This document shows, piece by piece, positions 10,554-21,789 of a stretch of DNA of 64,000 bases. Source of the stretch: Dioscorea cayenensis subsp. rotundata (lineage: Eukaryota; Streptophyta; Magnoliopsida; Dioscoreales; Dioscoreaceae). Within the stretch, counting starts at the first letter, position 1, and each line of letters opens with the position of its first letter. The notes below the pieces were generated by a model, which was given only the letters and a program-made list of their open reading frames with translations, was not told where the DNA came from and did not search any database. The position numbers and the translations under genes are program-made. The stretch is taken from positions 682,001-746,000 of the forward strand of contig NC_052475.1 in assembly GCF_009730915.1 (NCBI RefSeq), given 5' to 3'.

Positions 10554-13500
10554 CTAGGCATCAGGAATGATGTCAATGGATGGCTGACCCAGCACAAAAA
10601 TATAATCAGAGATGCTATTGATCAATGCATTGAGCCGCCACACCGAATTAGCCTGCCTATCCACAATGATGTTATACAGACTAGGGCTAGCGATGAAGAT
10701 CGTTTTAACATGTATTCCAAATGCAAACAAACTCCCCAATGCCGCAACAAGAGCAAGCGCCTCCGCTTCAAGAATCGATTCGGTGTGATTGAGACAACAT
10801 CCAACACACACAAACTGGGAATTAAAATCAGTAACATAGAAGCCAGCTCCAAACTTAGCAGCATCACAAGAACTCACAGAATGAACAAATAAAAATGGAG
10901 TATCAGAGGCAATGAAATTGTTCAAAATAAGCTTTTTACTAAATTGAGAAGGAAATGCAAGAGAGTACTCCCTGACATGCTGGATGGCTTTAATAGGAAT
11001 ATGCTGAAAATCAGGAGCTTCATTTCTGAACACAAGATTGCATCTGGCCTTCCACAATAACCAACAGACAGTGGCAATGACCGATTGTCCATACAAATCA
11101 AACTCAGATGTAGACGGACAAAGCCAATTACCAGAGGAGAACCCATCACAAAATTGAATGGTCTTACCAATGTGATCACTAACCAAACCCCATACAACAT
11201 GAACTTTAGTACAGGAATTAAAAAGATGCTTAGTTGTTTCAAAGTCAAGATTACAGAACATGCAAAAGGTAGGAGGGCCAAGATTTAATCTGTATAGGTA
11301 GTCAAATGTTTTAATGCCATTCTGAAAGAGCAACCAAAGAAAATGTTTGGGTCTAGGAGCAATTTTGAGACGCCAGAGATTATCCCAACCATCCCTAAGG
11401 GTCCACTGAGCCAGCAGAAACTATTGAAGTGAGCATATACAGAAGAAGTTAATTTATGTTTCTGAGATTTGAACCCAGAAATGATCACTGCGGCTGCAGA
11501 GTCTATCAGTACTAAGATATTCAAAATTAAGAAAATCTCCAAACACATCATGTAACAAGCTGAAGTTCCAACAATTATTATCTAGAATAAAATTCGAGCA
11601 TCTTAGCAAATTAAAATTAACATCCATGTTCAGGAAAGTAGGTTTAAAAGCCAAGGGGGTTTCAAAATACCAAGGATGAAAAAGAAGATCTGTATAACTG
11701 GGATTAAAGTGATAAAGCCAAAGCTGAGGTTTGATAAGATTAGCATTGTACCACAAACTTCTAAAAACCCAAGAGCAATTAGCTGGGATGGAATCTGTCC
11801 AAAAGTTAACATTGCTATACTTATGAAGAAGGACATCAACCCAAATGGCATTATGAGGATTAAGAAATTTGAGAACATTTTTAGCCATTATAGAAGTTTT
11901 AGCAGCACGTAAATTTTGGATCGAGAGACCCCCCTCAGTATGACTAAGTGTAATATCTGTCCAGCTGACCGAGCTCATGCCTTTTCTGTTGCCACCCTTA
12001 AACTAGAAAAATGACCTAGTTGCTTTTGTAATGTTATCCAAAATCGTGTCCGGGACAGGATACACAGACAGGTAGTACACTGGAGTAGACATCAATACAG
12101 AATTGATCAGAATTGCTTTACCAGCCTTAGAGATTTTGGAAAGATTCCAGAAAGAGAGGATTTTTTCAATTTTATCTAGCATCTTAGCAAAAAGAGGAAC
12201 ATGAAGTCTTTTGGGAGAAATGGAGATGCCAAGATAAGTAAAAGGAAAAGATCCAGAAGAAAGGCCAAGGATGCTACAAATGCTTCTTTTAAGTATGAAA
12301 TTAAATCTAGAAGGAAATTACACATCAGACTTTGATTTATTAACTTTCTGACCAGTGAGTTGCTCATAAATGGAAAAACACAGATTAATATACCTGGGAG
12401 ATTTCCTAGTGGCATGAGTGACAAGAATCAAGTCATCAGCATACATTAAATGATTAAAATTATTGTTAAGAGCTGAATGAAAACCAGGAATCATGTCATG
12501 TCTCATAGCAAAGTTTAAAAGAGCTGTTAAATTTTGAGCAACAATGATAAAAAGATAGGAGGACAAAGGGTCCCCCTGACGAAGGCCTCTAGAAGACTTA
12601 ATCAGGTAGATGGTTGCTTATTGATAATCAAAGAAAAAGAAACGGAACTAATACAGGCACGAATCCAAGAGATCTAGTGACTAGGGAAGTTCATCCGATC
12701 AAGGGTGGCAAGAATTGCATTCCAGCTCAACGTATCATAGGCTTTTTCAATGTCAAGTTTAATTAACATCCTAGGAGGGTAATTAATCTCACGATCCATA
12801 GAGTGGGAAACTTCTTGAATGGCAATAATGTTATCAGAGGGACTGCGATTAGACACAAAGTCACATTGCTCTCGACCAATAATCTTGGGTAACACATTCT
12901 TAAGACGATTAGCAAGAATTTTTGAGATAATTTTATAACAAACATTGCATAAAGATATAGGCCGAAAATCTGAAACAGATTTAGGGTTAGGCTTTTTGGG
13001 GATAAGGGTGATGTAGGTACGGTCCCAGGAATTAGGAATAAAAGAATTGGTGAAAAAAAAACTTCACAGCATCAAAAAGAGCATCACCAATATCATTCCA
13101 AAAGAAGCAATAAAATTCAGAATTAAAGGCATCAGGCCCAGGACTCTTACCAGAGGGGAGAGATTTAAGAGCATTATACACTTCCTTCTTAGTCACCTCC
13201 ATAGTCAGAGCTTCACCATCAGTAGGAGATATAACAGGTAAGTCAGGTGGAAGGGCCTGAGAGATATCTAAAACAGACTTGTCTGAAGGCTCAGACCACA
13301 AATTAGCAAAGGTATTACAGAAAATATTCTCAATTTCCTTATGATCAGTATAAAAATTCCCACTAACATCTTTAATAACAGAAATAACATTATGATGATT
13401 ACGAGCATGAAGGAGATTATGAAAAAAACCAGTGTTCTGATCACCACAAAGAACCCACATGTGTCTGGCTCGTTGAGCCCACTTGGAGGAATTCTGGCGA

Positions 13501-14593
13501 TTAAGAGCAGCAAGTTTGTTATAAAGAGAATTAAGGTGATTAGTAGAAACACAATCAGTACCATTCAAAATATCCAAAGCCTCAACTTCCAAAATTCCAG
13601 ACTCAACCTTACTAATACTAGACTCAACACAATTAAGCCCACTTCTTTTCCAATGTATAAGATTAAATTTAGTATGAGATATTAAATGAGTAAAAGCATG
13701 CATCGGATTGGAGTGAGGAAAAAAATTCCAAGCAACCCTAATAGTAGAATGACAACCAATATAATCAAGCCAATAATTATCAAACCGAATATCCGCTATT
13801 ACTATGAACTCTAGAAGATAGAGTAAGAAGGAGAGGGGCATGATCAGAGAAAAAGACGAGGAAGATGCTTAATATAATACTTACCAAGATGAGTGGTGCA
13901 CCAGGAATTAAGGAGACATCGGTCAAGACGGGCCCATTTCCTAGCAGCACCAGTCTGATTGTTACACCAGGTAAAGCTAGAACCAGAATAGTTCACATCC
14001 AGGAGACTATTAATGGTTATAAAGTCAGAAAACATACGGGCCTTGCGGCGATAATAATTACTAGAACCACCCTGAAACTCATCAAGATTAGCAATAGTAT
14101 TAAATTCACCGATAATAATCCAGGGTAAATTAAGAGTAGCAATACCAGAAAGCTCATACCAAACAGAAGATTGATCCTGGAGACGAGAAGAGTTGTACAC
14201 TGTGGACAGAATCCAGGACTCATTTTTATCATTAGTAACGACCAAGTGAAGAACATACCTGGACCTGGCCAAAGGAGTAGCCTTCCCCAGATGTTTTTGC
14301 CAAGTAACTATAATGCCACCAGAGTAACCATCGGCGGCAATGGCTACCTAGTCCCAGTTGTGGCCGAGCTTAGAACAGAAGATGTCAATCCTACCATTGT
14401 CAGCACGTGTTTCAACAAGGCAGAAGATGAAGGGGTTGAGTTGCTTCATCAGACTCTTGATATGGGAAGAAGTATCCCTACCAATAACCCCCCTACAGTT
14501 CCAACAAACAAGCTTAAATATGGTGTCTATCATAATCAAAATAAAAAAGAAAGGGAACATAAACACAAGGAGATAACAATCCATAAGAAACAA
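10554..14593 (-). pseudogene. LINE ORF2: endonuclease, reverse transcriptase, RNase H
   Basis: Fragmentary frames on the minus strand spell a plant L1 ORF2. The endonuclease starts at about 14520 (LVCWNCRGVIGRD) and includes IIIGEFNTI, where the family usually has GDFN. The reverse transcriptase follows from about 13840, with SLPSGKSPGPDAFNSEF, LIKLDIEKAYDTLSW and the catalytic MYADD box at about 12432-12446. A zf-RVT-like region lies at 11980-11285. The C-terminal piece (11333-10554) contains CDAAKFGAGF and ESILEAEALALVAAL, typical of the RNase H domain carried by a subset of plant L1 elements. At least five breaks are present. Confidence 0.85.
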
Positions 14594-14759
14594 GCGACCA
14601 AAAAAACCCCGAACGAAAAAAGGCCAAAGCCTTAGATAACATCATCTCCACTGCCTATTCTCCCCTTCTTGTTGGATGGGGAGATAGGTTGCGGGTCACG
14701 ACGAGCAAGCGCTTCTTTACGGATACCAGATTGGTATTGAATAAGGGTCATGGAATCAT

Positions 14760-16310
14760 CACGGTTCATTAGTATCATCATATTCAAACATCTCACTGTC
14801 ACCATCATCCTCGTCAGAGTCTTCTTCTCCGGAATCGCTCATCGAGTGATTAGAGCTTTCCAAAGAGGGAGAGGGATTCAGGACAGCAGACACTTGGGCA
14901 ACAACTAAAGCATGTGAAGGATTAGGAGGACACAAGGGGTCTCCACCATCCAACCCATCAGAGATCCGAATACTAGGGGGGTATGCCAGAGTTAGAGAAG
15001 AAGACAGAGTCTTCTCCTTGGAACTCACAGCAGTACTAGAACTAGGGCCTGGGTCAGGAGGAATAATGGGATCGCTGTTCTTCGGGACAAGGGAAGGGGC
15101 ACTAATCAGAGTCCCAATGTCTTGAGAACCAGAAGAGATCAAATCAGAGACAGGGGTCTCTAGACAGCACAGGAAGAGTAATAGAGGCACGAGACCTGCC
15201 ACCAACATGACCGCCCCTACTACGGAATGAAGAAATGCCACGTGTCGGTTGAATAGTATCATCGTGCAGCTGAACATTGGGGGAGACGTTGGGAGACGCA
15301 GCAAGGCTCGCATGAGCCGCACGTGACACTGATCTCTCAGCGCCACCACCGGCACCACCGCGGCCACCACTGCGCCCCCTACGTCGAGCAATGAGCATCC
15401 AAGTTCCAAAACTGGAAGCATCATCCTCTTCACAAGTTTCAACAGGATTCGGCTTCCCATGGTCAATCCTTGCCTCCATGTCGTCATCCATGGTGTCCAT
15501 CGCAGTCCTTACCTCCATCCCATTCAGTTCACAAGGAGCCTGAACCGGTGGTGGCTGGGAGCTACTCTGGTTCCTTGGACGCCGACGGCTGCAGTGATTC
15601 GAGCCATGTCCGACCATTCCACATAGATAACAGAAAGTTGGAAGTTTCTCGTAGAGAACTACAACAAAAACACGATAGCTATCATCTCCAACTCAAAAAC
15701 CTTGCTTCAATGGTTTGTTCAGGTCCAATTCCACACATGTGCGTGCAAATTTGGATCTGGACAGAGAGCACGTATATTCATCGATCTTCAACAGTCTTCC
15801 CAACGAAGCAGAAATGGACTCGAGAGACTCCCCATCCCAGAACTCAACCTGCAGGTATGCAACTGCAGTAGAAAGCTTGACGAAAGCCGGCTCGAAGTAC
15901 GGCTTCCAGTGGGCAAGTTGAAGAGTGGCATCATTAACCACCCAAGGACCCTCAAACAACAGTTTCTGGGATATTTCAGACGATTTGCATCGGAAGAGGA
16001 GGTACCCATTCGGTAAGTCTGAGATGGGTATATCTCCAAGTTCACTCCATCTTGATTGAAGTATAGATTTAATTTGCTCAAAAGGAGGTGGTTTGCCGAA
16101 AAACTTGCCAATGAGAGAATGCTGGAAACGAAGACGCGCACGCGCCATAGAATCCCCATCAAAACAGATAAATTCAATTGTAGAAGCCTTCAAACGACGT
16201 AGGACAGGACCATCAACAAGTGGAGAAGGGTTCGGGGGTCCATTCTTGACAGTAGCCGCGATCTCCGCCCAGGAGGCTGGACCCGGAGGTGGTGTTCCCC
16301 CGCTTGCCAT
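14760..16310 (-). pseudogene. LINE ORF1: DUF4283 and zinc-knuckle protein
   Basis: Nucleic-acid-binding ORF1 protein of the same LINE. The likely start is at 16310 (MASGGTPPPGPASWAEIAA). A DUF4283-like fold follows (FICFDGDSMARARLRFQ..GYLLFRCKSSEISQ..VVNDATLQLAHWKP). Then comes YEKLPTFCYLCGMVGHGSNH, a C-x2-C-x4-H-x4-C knuckle near 15600-15640. The knuckle is in the same frame as the first part but separated from it by an in-frame TGA just after KPLKQGF, most simply a Trp codon changed to a stop. A proline/serine- and acid-rich tail ends near 14760. Confidence 0.75.
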
Positions 16311-16430
16311 CGCAAGGGGGAAAAGAGAAAACTGAAGCACTAGGAAGAGCAGAGAAGAGAAGGGACGCTCAGAGAAGGGACGCTCGAGTTGGATTTGAAA
16401 ACCATGATTCTTCAATCATTGGATTCAATC

Positions 16431-16925
16431 CAGTGAGTGCTAATCCACATGGTTTACAGTCCAACCCATATGAACCATATATATATATATATTTTTTAAA
16501 CAAAATCAATTGGTTATTATATACATCATTTAAAAAAAAAAAAAACAGAGGACACATCTCTTGGCATGTGCAACAGATTGAAGTCAAGACTACTTTGAAG
16601 TTTAGCTGTCTTGCATAAACAGAGAGCCTTGTTCCTCTTAATGTTCACCGTTGATGCTAACTGGTGCTTGAATCCAATTCCATTTAGGCATCCTTATCTT
16701 CCAATTTTGATTCCATTAAACTATCTACCATTAAAAAATCATGTATTTAATTCTAAAGGTTGGTTGAATTTTCATGATACATAAGCTGTAAGTGAGAGTG
16801 AAAGGGAATAATAGTAATGCTAAAATGGAAAACCCAAGAGCATCCATGCAAGTTGATGATGGGGATCATGAAAGTGCCATGAGATGCCATCTCTCCTACA
16901 GAACAATGTCTCCTTTCTCTCCTCT
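16431..16925. other. Intergenic DNA before the LITTLE ZIPPER gene
   Basis: Contains a short (TA)n tract, a poly(A) run near 16530-16545 and the upstream region of the next gene. No other feature is recognised. Confidence 0.45.
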
Positions 16926-16926
16926 C

Positions 16927-16942
16927 TCTATATATAGAGCCT
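16927..16942 (+). promoter_or_regulatory. TATA box of the LITTLE ZIPPER gene
   Basis: CTCTATATATAGAGCC at about 16927-16942 is a strong TATA box. Transcription would start near 16965-16975. The leader then runs to an untranslated exon and an intron ending TTTTTCAG at 17270. Confidence 0.6.
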
Positions 16943-17276
16943 CAAGTCCTCTATTCATTAGTAGTATACACTGGTGAAAGTTCATATACTTTGAAAACAT
17001 TAACTTATTCATAAATTTTCCTTTTAAAAACTCTTTAGCATCTCTTTTGGATTGCTTTACCTTGTTGGTTACCCAAAGTATTGTTAATTGTTTATATTGG
17101 TTTGCTTTATCTTCTTGTTGGATTGGTGCAGGGTCACACATGCAGGGACGTTCATATTAGCACTTAGTACATCTTCTTTTTATCATGTAAATGCTTGTTG
17201 AAAGATGGTTAATTTTTCTTTGCTTTTTTTTTTTCTTTCTTTCTTAATCTTATCTGGTTTTGTTTTTCAGAAATCA

Positions 17277-17459
17277 ATGGAGAAGCTAAACACCAAGTTG
17301 TACCTGCAGAACTGTTACATTATGAAGGAGAATGAGAAACTAAAGAAGAAAGCTCAGCTCCTTAACAAGGAGAACCAGGCTCTCGTCTCAGAGCTTAAAC
17401 AGAGGATGAGCAAGGCGAATGTCAAGAACTCAAATCCCATTCAAGATCTCAAGCCATGA
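17277..17459 (+). CDS. LITTLE ZIPPER microprotein (ZPR3/ZPR4-like)
   Basis: A 60-residue leucine-zipper microprotein. In Arabidopsis the LITTLE ZIPPER proteins bind class III HD-ZIP transcription factors through their zipper, forming dimers that cannot bind DNA, and so tune shoot meristem and leaf polarity. The sequence MEKLNTKLYLQNCYIMKENE, followed by a run with KLKKKAQLLNKENQALVSEL, closely matches ZPR3/ZPR4 along its whole length. The ATG at 17277 was chosen over an upstream in-frame codon because it lies six bases after a clear 3' splice site (TTTTTCAG), as expected for a gene with an intron in its leader; a possible donor is near 17185. It has no DNA-binding domain, which defines the family. 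Being so short, it is easily missed by annotation. Confidence 0.92.
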   Translation: MEKLNTKLYLQNCYIMKENEKLKKKAQLLNKENQALVSELKQRMSKANVKNSNPIQDLKP

Positions 17460-17647
17460 ACTTCAGTGTTTATTAGTAATTGTTCTACATTCCATATAAA
17501 ACATCTTTGTACAGTATTATGTTTACATAACTCAAGTAGTTGTTGTTCTAAGTTTGTATGGTGATTCTGTCAAAACCTCCAAAACAATCACCAGACTTTC
17601 AAGCTCAAGAGTTAGCAAAGAGGAAATAGATGATCAGTGATCTTCAC

Positions 17648-20600
17648 TCAACTGTGTCCATTTCCCATGTTCTGCTCTTCATATTTCACTCCAACCAAAA
17701 ACCTGATACTCGCCTGCAAAATACAATAAGGTGAAAAAGATCTATTAGTAACAATGCAGAATTTAGAAATGATATTTACCTGTTTGGGATCATAGACAGC
17801 ATATTCATTGTATTCAAGTGGGCTGTTCTTGTTGCCAGATTCAATCAGACGTCCACAAGGAACTTTTATGTCATCCTTCCAGACAAAGTGCTCAGCTTCA
17901 TCTGTTGTTTTCCTGCCTATTCCTTTCACTGCTGTCTTCTTATCTTCCAATGCTTCTGGATCCTATCTCCACACCAAAGATTTATCAAGCTTAACATAAA
18001 TGTATTTCCAGTTCTGTGAATCAGGAGCGATGATTTTTGTATCTATACTAATAATAATACCATACCTCTGGTGCAGTTGATATCTCAGTTATCTGCTGTC
18101 CTAGTGAAGCAATGGCCAAGACTAAGAAACCTTCCGGTCTGTCAACCGCCGTGAATCCATACTTTGCAGCCTCTGCTGCCGCATCTGAGCACACTATGGC
18201 CCTCCCGAACTGCCAGTTAGAAAATTAGACAAGCATTATATAACTCTACATCTTATCGTTACTCATCGATGTTAAACTTAAAAACAAACCATATAGCCTG
18301 GAACTGGTATGGAACAGATTGAAGGCAAGAAGCCTTTTTGCAAATGCCTTGACAGGTTCGAACTCCTTGTTCCTGCAATAAATGGATGAGTTACAGTCTA
18401 ATATAACACAATTTTTTTAAAAAATTTAAGAAAAAGATTCGACTTACCGCACCATAAAAGGACTTTGTTTGCCATTTTCTTTATTTCGTCGTAAGAGGGG
18501 CAAGAGCTCGACTCGACTGCAAAGATGTTCTCTACTGATGCGTCATATACCTGTAGATTAACAGAGATCACACCAAGTTTGATAAGAGTTCTTGGTAAAA
18601 CTGATCATGCTTTACTACTAAGAATGTAGGTTCTTACGGTATCTCCGAGCTTGATTGGTTCATATGTCTTCTTCAGGTACTTGACTATCATCTTGTAATC
18701 ATCAGATTCCTTGTCCAAAGGAGTGACAGAGCATCCCAATTTCTTATATCGATCAAACAGGGGATCGTCGATCGTGGCACCAGTCATGTCTCCTACTAAG
18801 TGTGATGCAACAACAATGTCCCTGATACTCTCCAATGGCGCAGCAACCTGTGTAAAGAGGTAGAATGTCACTAAAGGAAATGCTGGTGAAGGATGTACAA
18901 ATGAGAAAAGAGGATGAGGATCATAGTTTTACATGGTCTGCAAATTCTTCGAAATTTCTGATAATGAAGGGACGAGTGGAATGCATAAGAGTGAACCACT
19001 TGCTACTGAGCCCAACCAATTTAACATAAGCCTTCTGATCTTGTTCTCCATGTGATTGTGATTTCAGAGCATCTCTAAATTCTAAGAGCACCTCTTCACC
19101 TTCAGAGTCATTTTGCAGAGCATAAACACAAACAATAGATAGAGATAGGACAAATGGTCAAATAGCTTGGTAAATCTCACTTACATCTCTTCAGATGAAG
19201 TTCAGAAAGCATTCCCATTGGAAGATCTAGATTGTCATGCCCCATTTCCATCAAAGCATATCTATTGAAAAAACAGTAGCAGTTTGGTATGGCTTGTGCC
19301 GACCACAATGCAGTCAGGAATTTTGAGACATACCTGTAGATCTCCTGGCTGCATAAAACCTTCATAAAATTTGCTACCATAGAATCAAGTTTGCAATGAG
19401 CAGCAGCAACCCCCATCTGACGAAGACCAAGTCCTCCATAACGGACATCAACCCCATCATCCTATGAGCATTCCGACAGTAATTAACAGCATGTAAAAAA
19501 TGAAACAAAAGGTTCTGCAATTGTGAATAAAAAATATACAAATATACCATGTCAACTGAAAAGAACTTGAGTGGTTTCTTAACAAATTTCTTCTCACTCT
19601 CCCAAAGTTCAAACTCATTGTCAGTTATCAGCTCAAAAAGCCGAACAAATTCTTTCACCGCATCATCCTCGTTTGGCATTTCCTCGACTCTTTCTTCTGC
19701 TCTAGGATCATCTCCAACTCTCCCCTTCTTGTAATACAAGTGAACATTAGCCTCTGGCACCACAATGAGCTGCATAATGCAATACCTATAAAAGAGGCCA
19801 TTGTATATCAAAACCATGACAAGTAATTGGTAATAAAGGAGATGGGCAGAGCATATATACTCATTCACTCTTCTCCCCAGGTCACAGTTGGAGAAAGCAC
19901 AGTTATAAATTATGCCATCCCTCTCAAAGATTTTAGCACCTTGCTGCTCCAACTTGGAATCCTTATAGACTGCTTTCTTACCATAAAGCTTAAGCTGTAC
20001 TCAAAACAAACATCAAAGCCAAAAATATATAACAAGAGCCGAAGAGAGCACTTGGACATCTATCCCAAAAAATAGAAATTAAAAACCTCTGCTATCAAAG
20101 ACTGCAAAGCTTCTTCACTAGGATCCTGTTTGTCCCAGGGAATGCCCTTTCCTTCTGGAGCAAGGTCAGACACAACATCATATGCATCCAAAGGTTGAGC
20201 TCTCTCCTTCTCAATGCTATCAACTAGCCATTTCTCACTCACCACTGGAATGCCACTCTCCCTGAGACAAGGATACCACAGTGTATCATTGGATGATTGT
20301 AACTAGATAAATGACGCTAATTAAATCAAGGACTTACATTGCTTCCACTAATTTAGATGAACCACCTCTCTCACGTTCAGCAGGAGATACAACCAAGCAT
20401 GTCACACCTACACATAAACTGAAGCATGAATCCAATAAATTCAAACCAATTCCAATGCAAGAAGCTTACCGATAATAGACTTGGAGCAAACTCCACCATG
20501 CTTCTCAATCTCTTCTTTCCAGTCTTCCTGTTAAGATTGATACATTTCACAACCAAAATCAAACAAGTCAGAGTAATTTACTAGTTTACTAGTTTGCTTC

Positions 20601-21552
20601 TTACATGTCTTCGAGTAAGCCTCCCAGATAGTGAAATAGTCATGCCGGCAAAAGGCTTGTCCTCCGGGAACAAGGACCTCTTAGGATATGATTTTAACTG
20701 CTGACTCTTGACCAACTGTCAAGGCACAACAATGGATGAATATTGCCAACTTTCTTCATGCACAGAGAAAAACCGAATCGAAAATAATAGAAGCTAACTC
20801 ACATCATTCACTTTTGAACTCTCAATACCCTCAGGCAGCTTGAGGGATTCATCCTTCCTTGGATTATCTCTAGTGTTGTAGACACAAGCAGACCACTCAC
20901 TGTAAGCTCCTCTGCATTCATAGTTCCTCCCTGTGCATTCTAGTTGCCCATTACACACAGGACATCTTTCCAGAGGTCCATAAAACATCAAATCTTGGCT
21001 GTCAAAAAACATTTCCATCAAACCATAGAGAACATTGAATACAAAACTAATGGGATGGATGTTGTGAAACTAGTACCATCTTGTTACAACAGCATCATCA
21101 GAACCAGAAGCATCTTGACCATTAACTTCAAGTATCCTTCTCATCTCCTCAACAGAGAGATGCTCCTTCATAGTCTTGCAGAACTCATCAAACTCTTCAC
21201 CAACTTCAACAATAGACTTACCACTATCCTTCCCATTCTCATTGTTCGCCACCTTAGCCTTCTTGTTTTTGGATGAAGGATGGTCACCTTCATGTCCTCT
21301 GCTCTCTGTTTTTTGCCTTCTTGTCCCTGTCTTCCCTTCTTCCTCAGCAGATGAATGAGTTTGAGACCTTGTCTCATGAACCTTTCATCATTTCCAGATC
21401 AACAAATTAAGTACAATACTAGTAATTATATCCAAGAAAGTTTGAGACTCAGACAAAGTTGACAAGGGAAAACAAGAAGAGTAGACAAGCTAATAAAACC
21501 ACACAGAACAAAGCAGCAAAGCATTCATAAACAATGAAACACACACCTTCAT
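17648..21552 (-). CDS. PARP3: Poly(ADP-ribose) polymerase 3 (plant PARP3), catalytic triad altered
   Basis: The minus-strand gene has 18 coding exons and an 817-residue product. Exons, 5' to 3': 21552-21547, 21381-21077, 20998-20803, 20715-20605, 20527-20470, 20407-20338, 20261-20087, 19994-19861, 19785-19548, 19461-19334, 19261-19185, 19099-18933, 18847-18638, 18550-18448, 18372-18290, 18209-18066, 17962-17780, 17713-17648. Phases agree throughout. Order: MKVHETRSQ lysine-rich start; PADR1 zinc region (CPVCNGQLECTGRNYEC); BRCT (about residues 180-270); WGR (about 315-420); PARP regulatory and catalytic domains (about 450-817). Nuclear DNA-damage role is inferred from the family. In the catalytic domain the usual His-Tyr-Glu triad reads Cys659 (LLWCGTR), Val693 (FGRAIVCSD) and Glu788 (YNEYAVYD). 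Poly-ADP-ribosylation is therefore doubtful. I recall the same change in Arabidopsis PARP3. Confidence 0.95.
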
Positions 21553-21626
21553 GATGAATGATGCCAAGCTCCTTCCAACTCTTTTCACTCGCTCTCCTTC
21601 AAACAAGGATGAAGCTACTTAAGCTG

Positions 21627-21780
21627 CTATATATGCACTACATCCGACCAAAAGGCACGTGTTTCCAGTCCTAGATTTCTCTCTGTCGTTGTTTTAAGAC
21701 AACACGTGTCACCGTTGTACTAAAATTGCGACACGTCGCCATTTAAAGTGCTTTCCCAGGCCTGAGGAGTGTACACGTGT
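21627..21780. promoter_or_regulatory. PARP3 promoter with a cluster of ABRE/G-box motifs
   Basis: A TATA-like CTATATATGC at 21628-21637 (GCATATATAG on the minus strand) lies about 75 bases before the PARP3 start codon. Just upstream are four ACGT-core motifs: CACGTGT at 21656-21662, ACACGTGTC at 21702-21710, ACACGTC at 21731-21737 and CACGTGT at 21774-21780. These are binding sites for group A and G bZIP or for bHLH factors. Several copies close together are typical of ABA-responsive promoters. Confidence 0.6.
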
Positions 21781-21789
21781 CCATACATT

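Larger units (their letters stand above)
10331..16430 (-). mobile_element. L1-type LINE with terminal RNase H, decayed
   Basis: A long non-LTR retrotransposon on the minus strand, about 6.1 kb, with both ORFs recognisable. Order from its 5' end (right): short GC-rich leader, ORF1 with a DUF4283-like domain and a CCHC knuckle, ORF2 with endonuclease, reverse transcriptase, zf-RVT region and a C-terminal RNase H-like domain. The 3' end lies near 10331, where the flank turns into the TTTTATTAATT tract. The ends are approximate. A weak pair (TTCAGTGAGCTA near 10318, TCCAGTGAGTGCTA near 16429) may be remnants of target copies. Many stops and frameshifts mark it as inactive. Confidence 0.85.

Noticed and set aside
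10318-16444. Clear target-site duplication for the LINE at 10-16 kb
   Set aside because: The best pair (TTCAGTGAGCTA and TCCAGTGAGTGCTA) needs a gap and a mismatch, so it may be chance; the element ends are left approximate.
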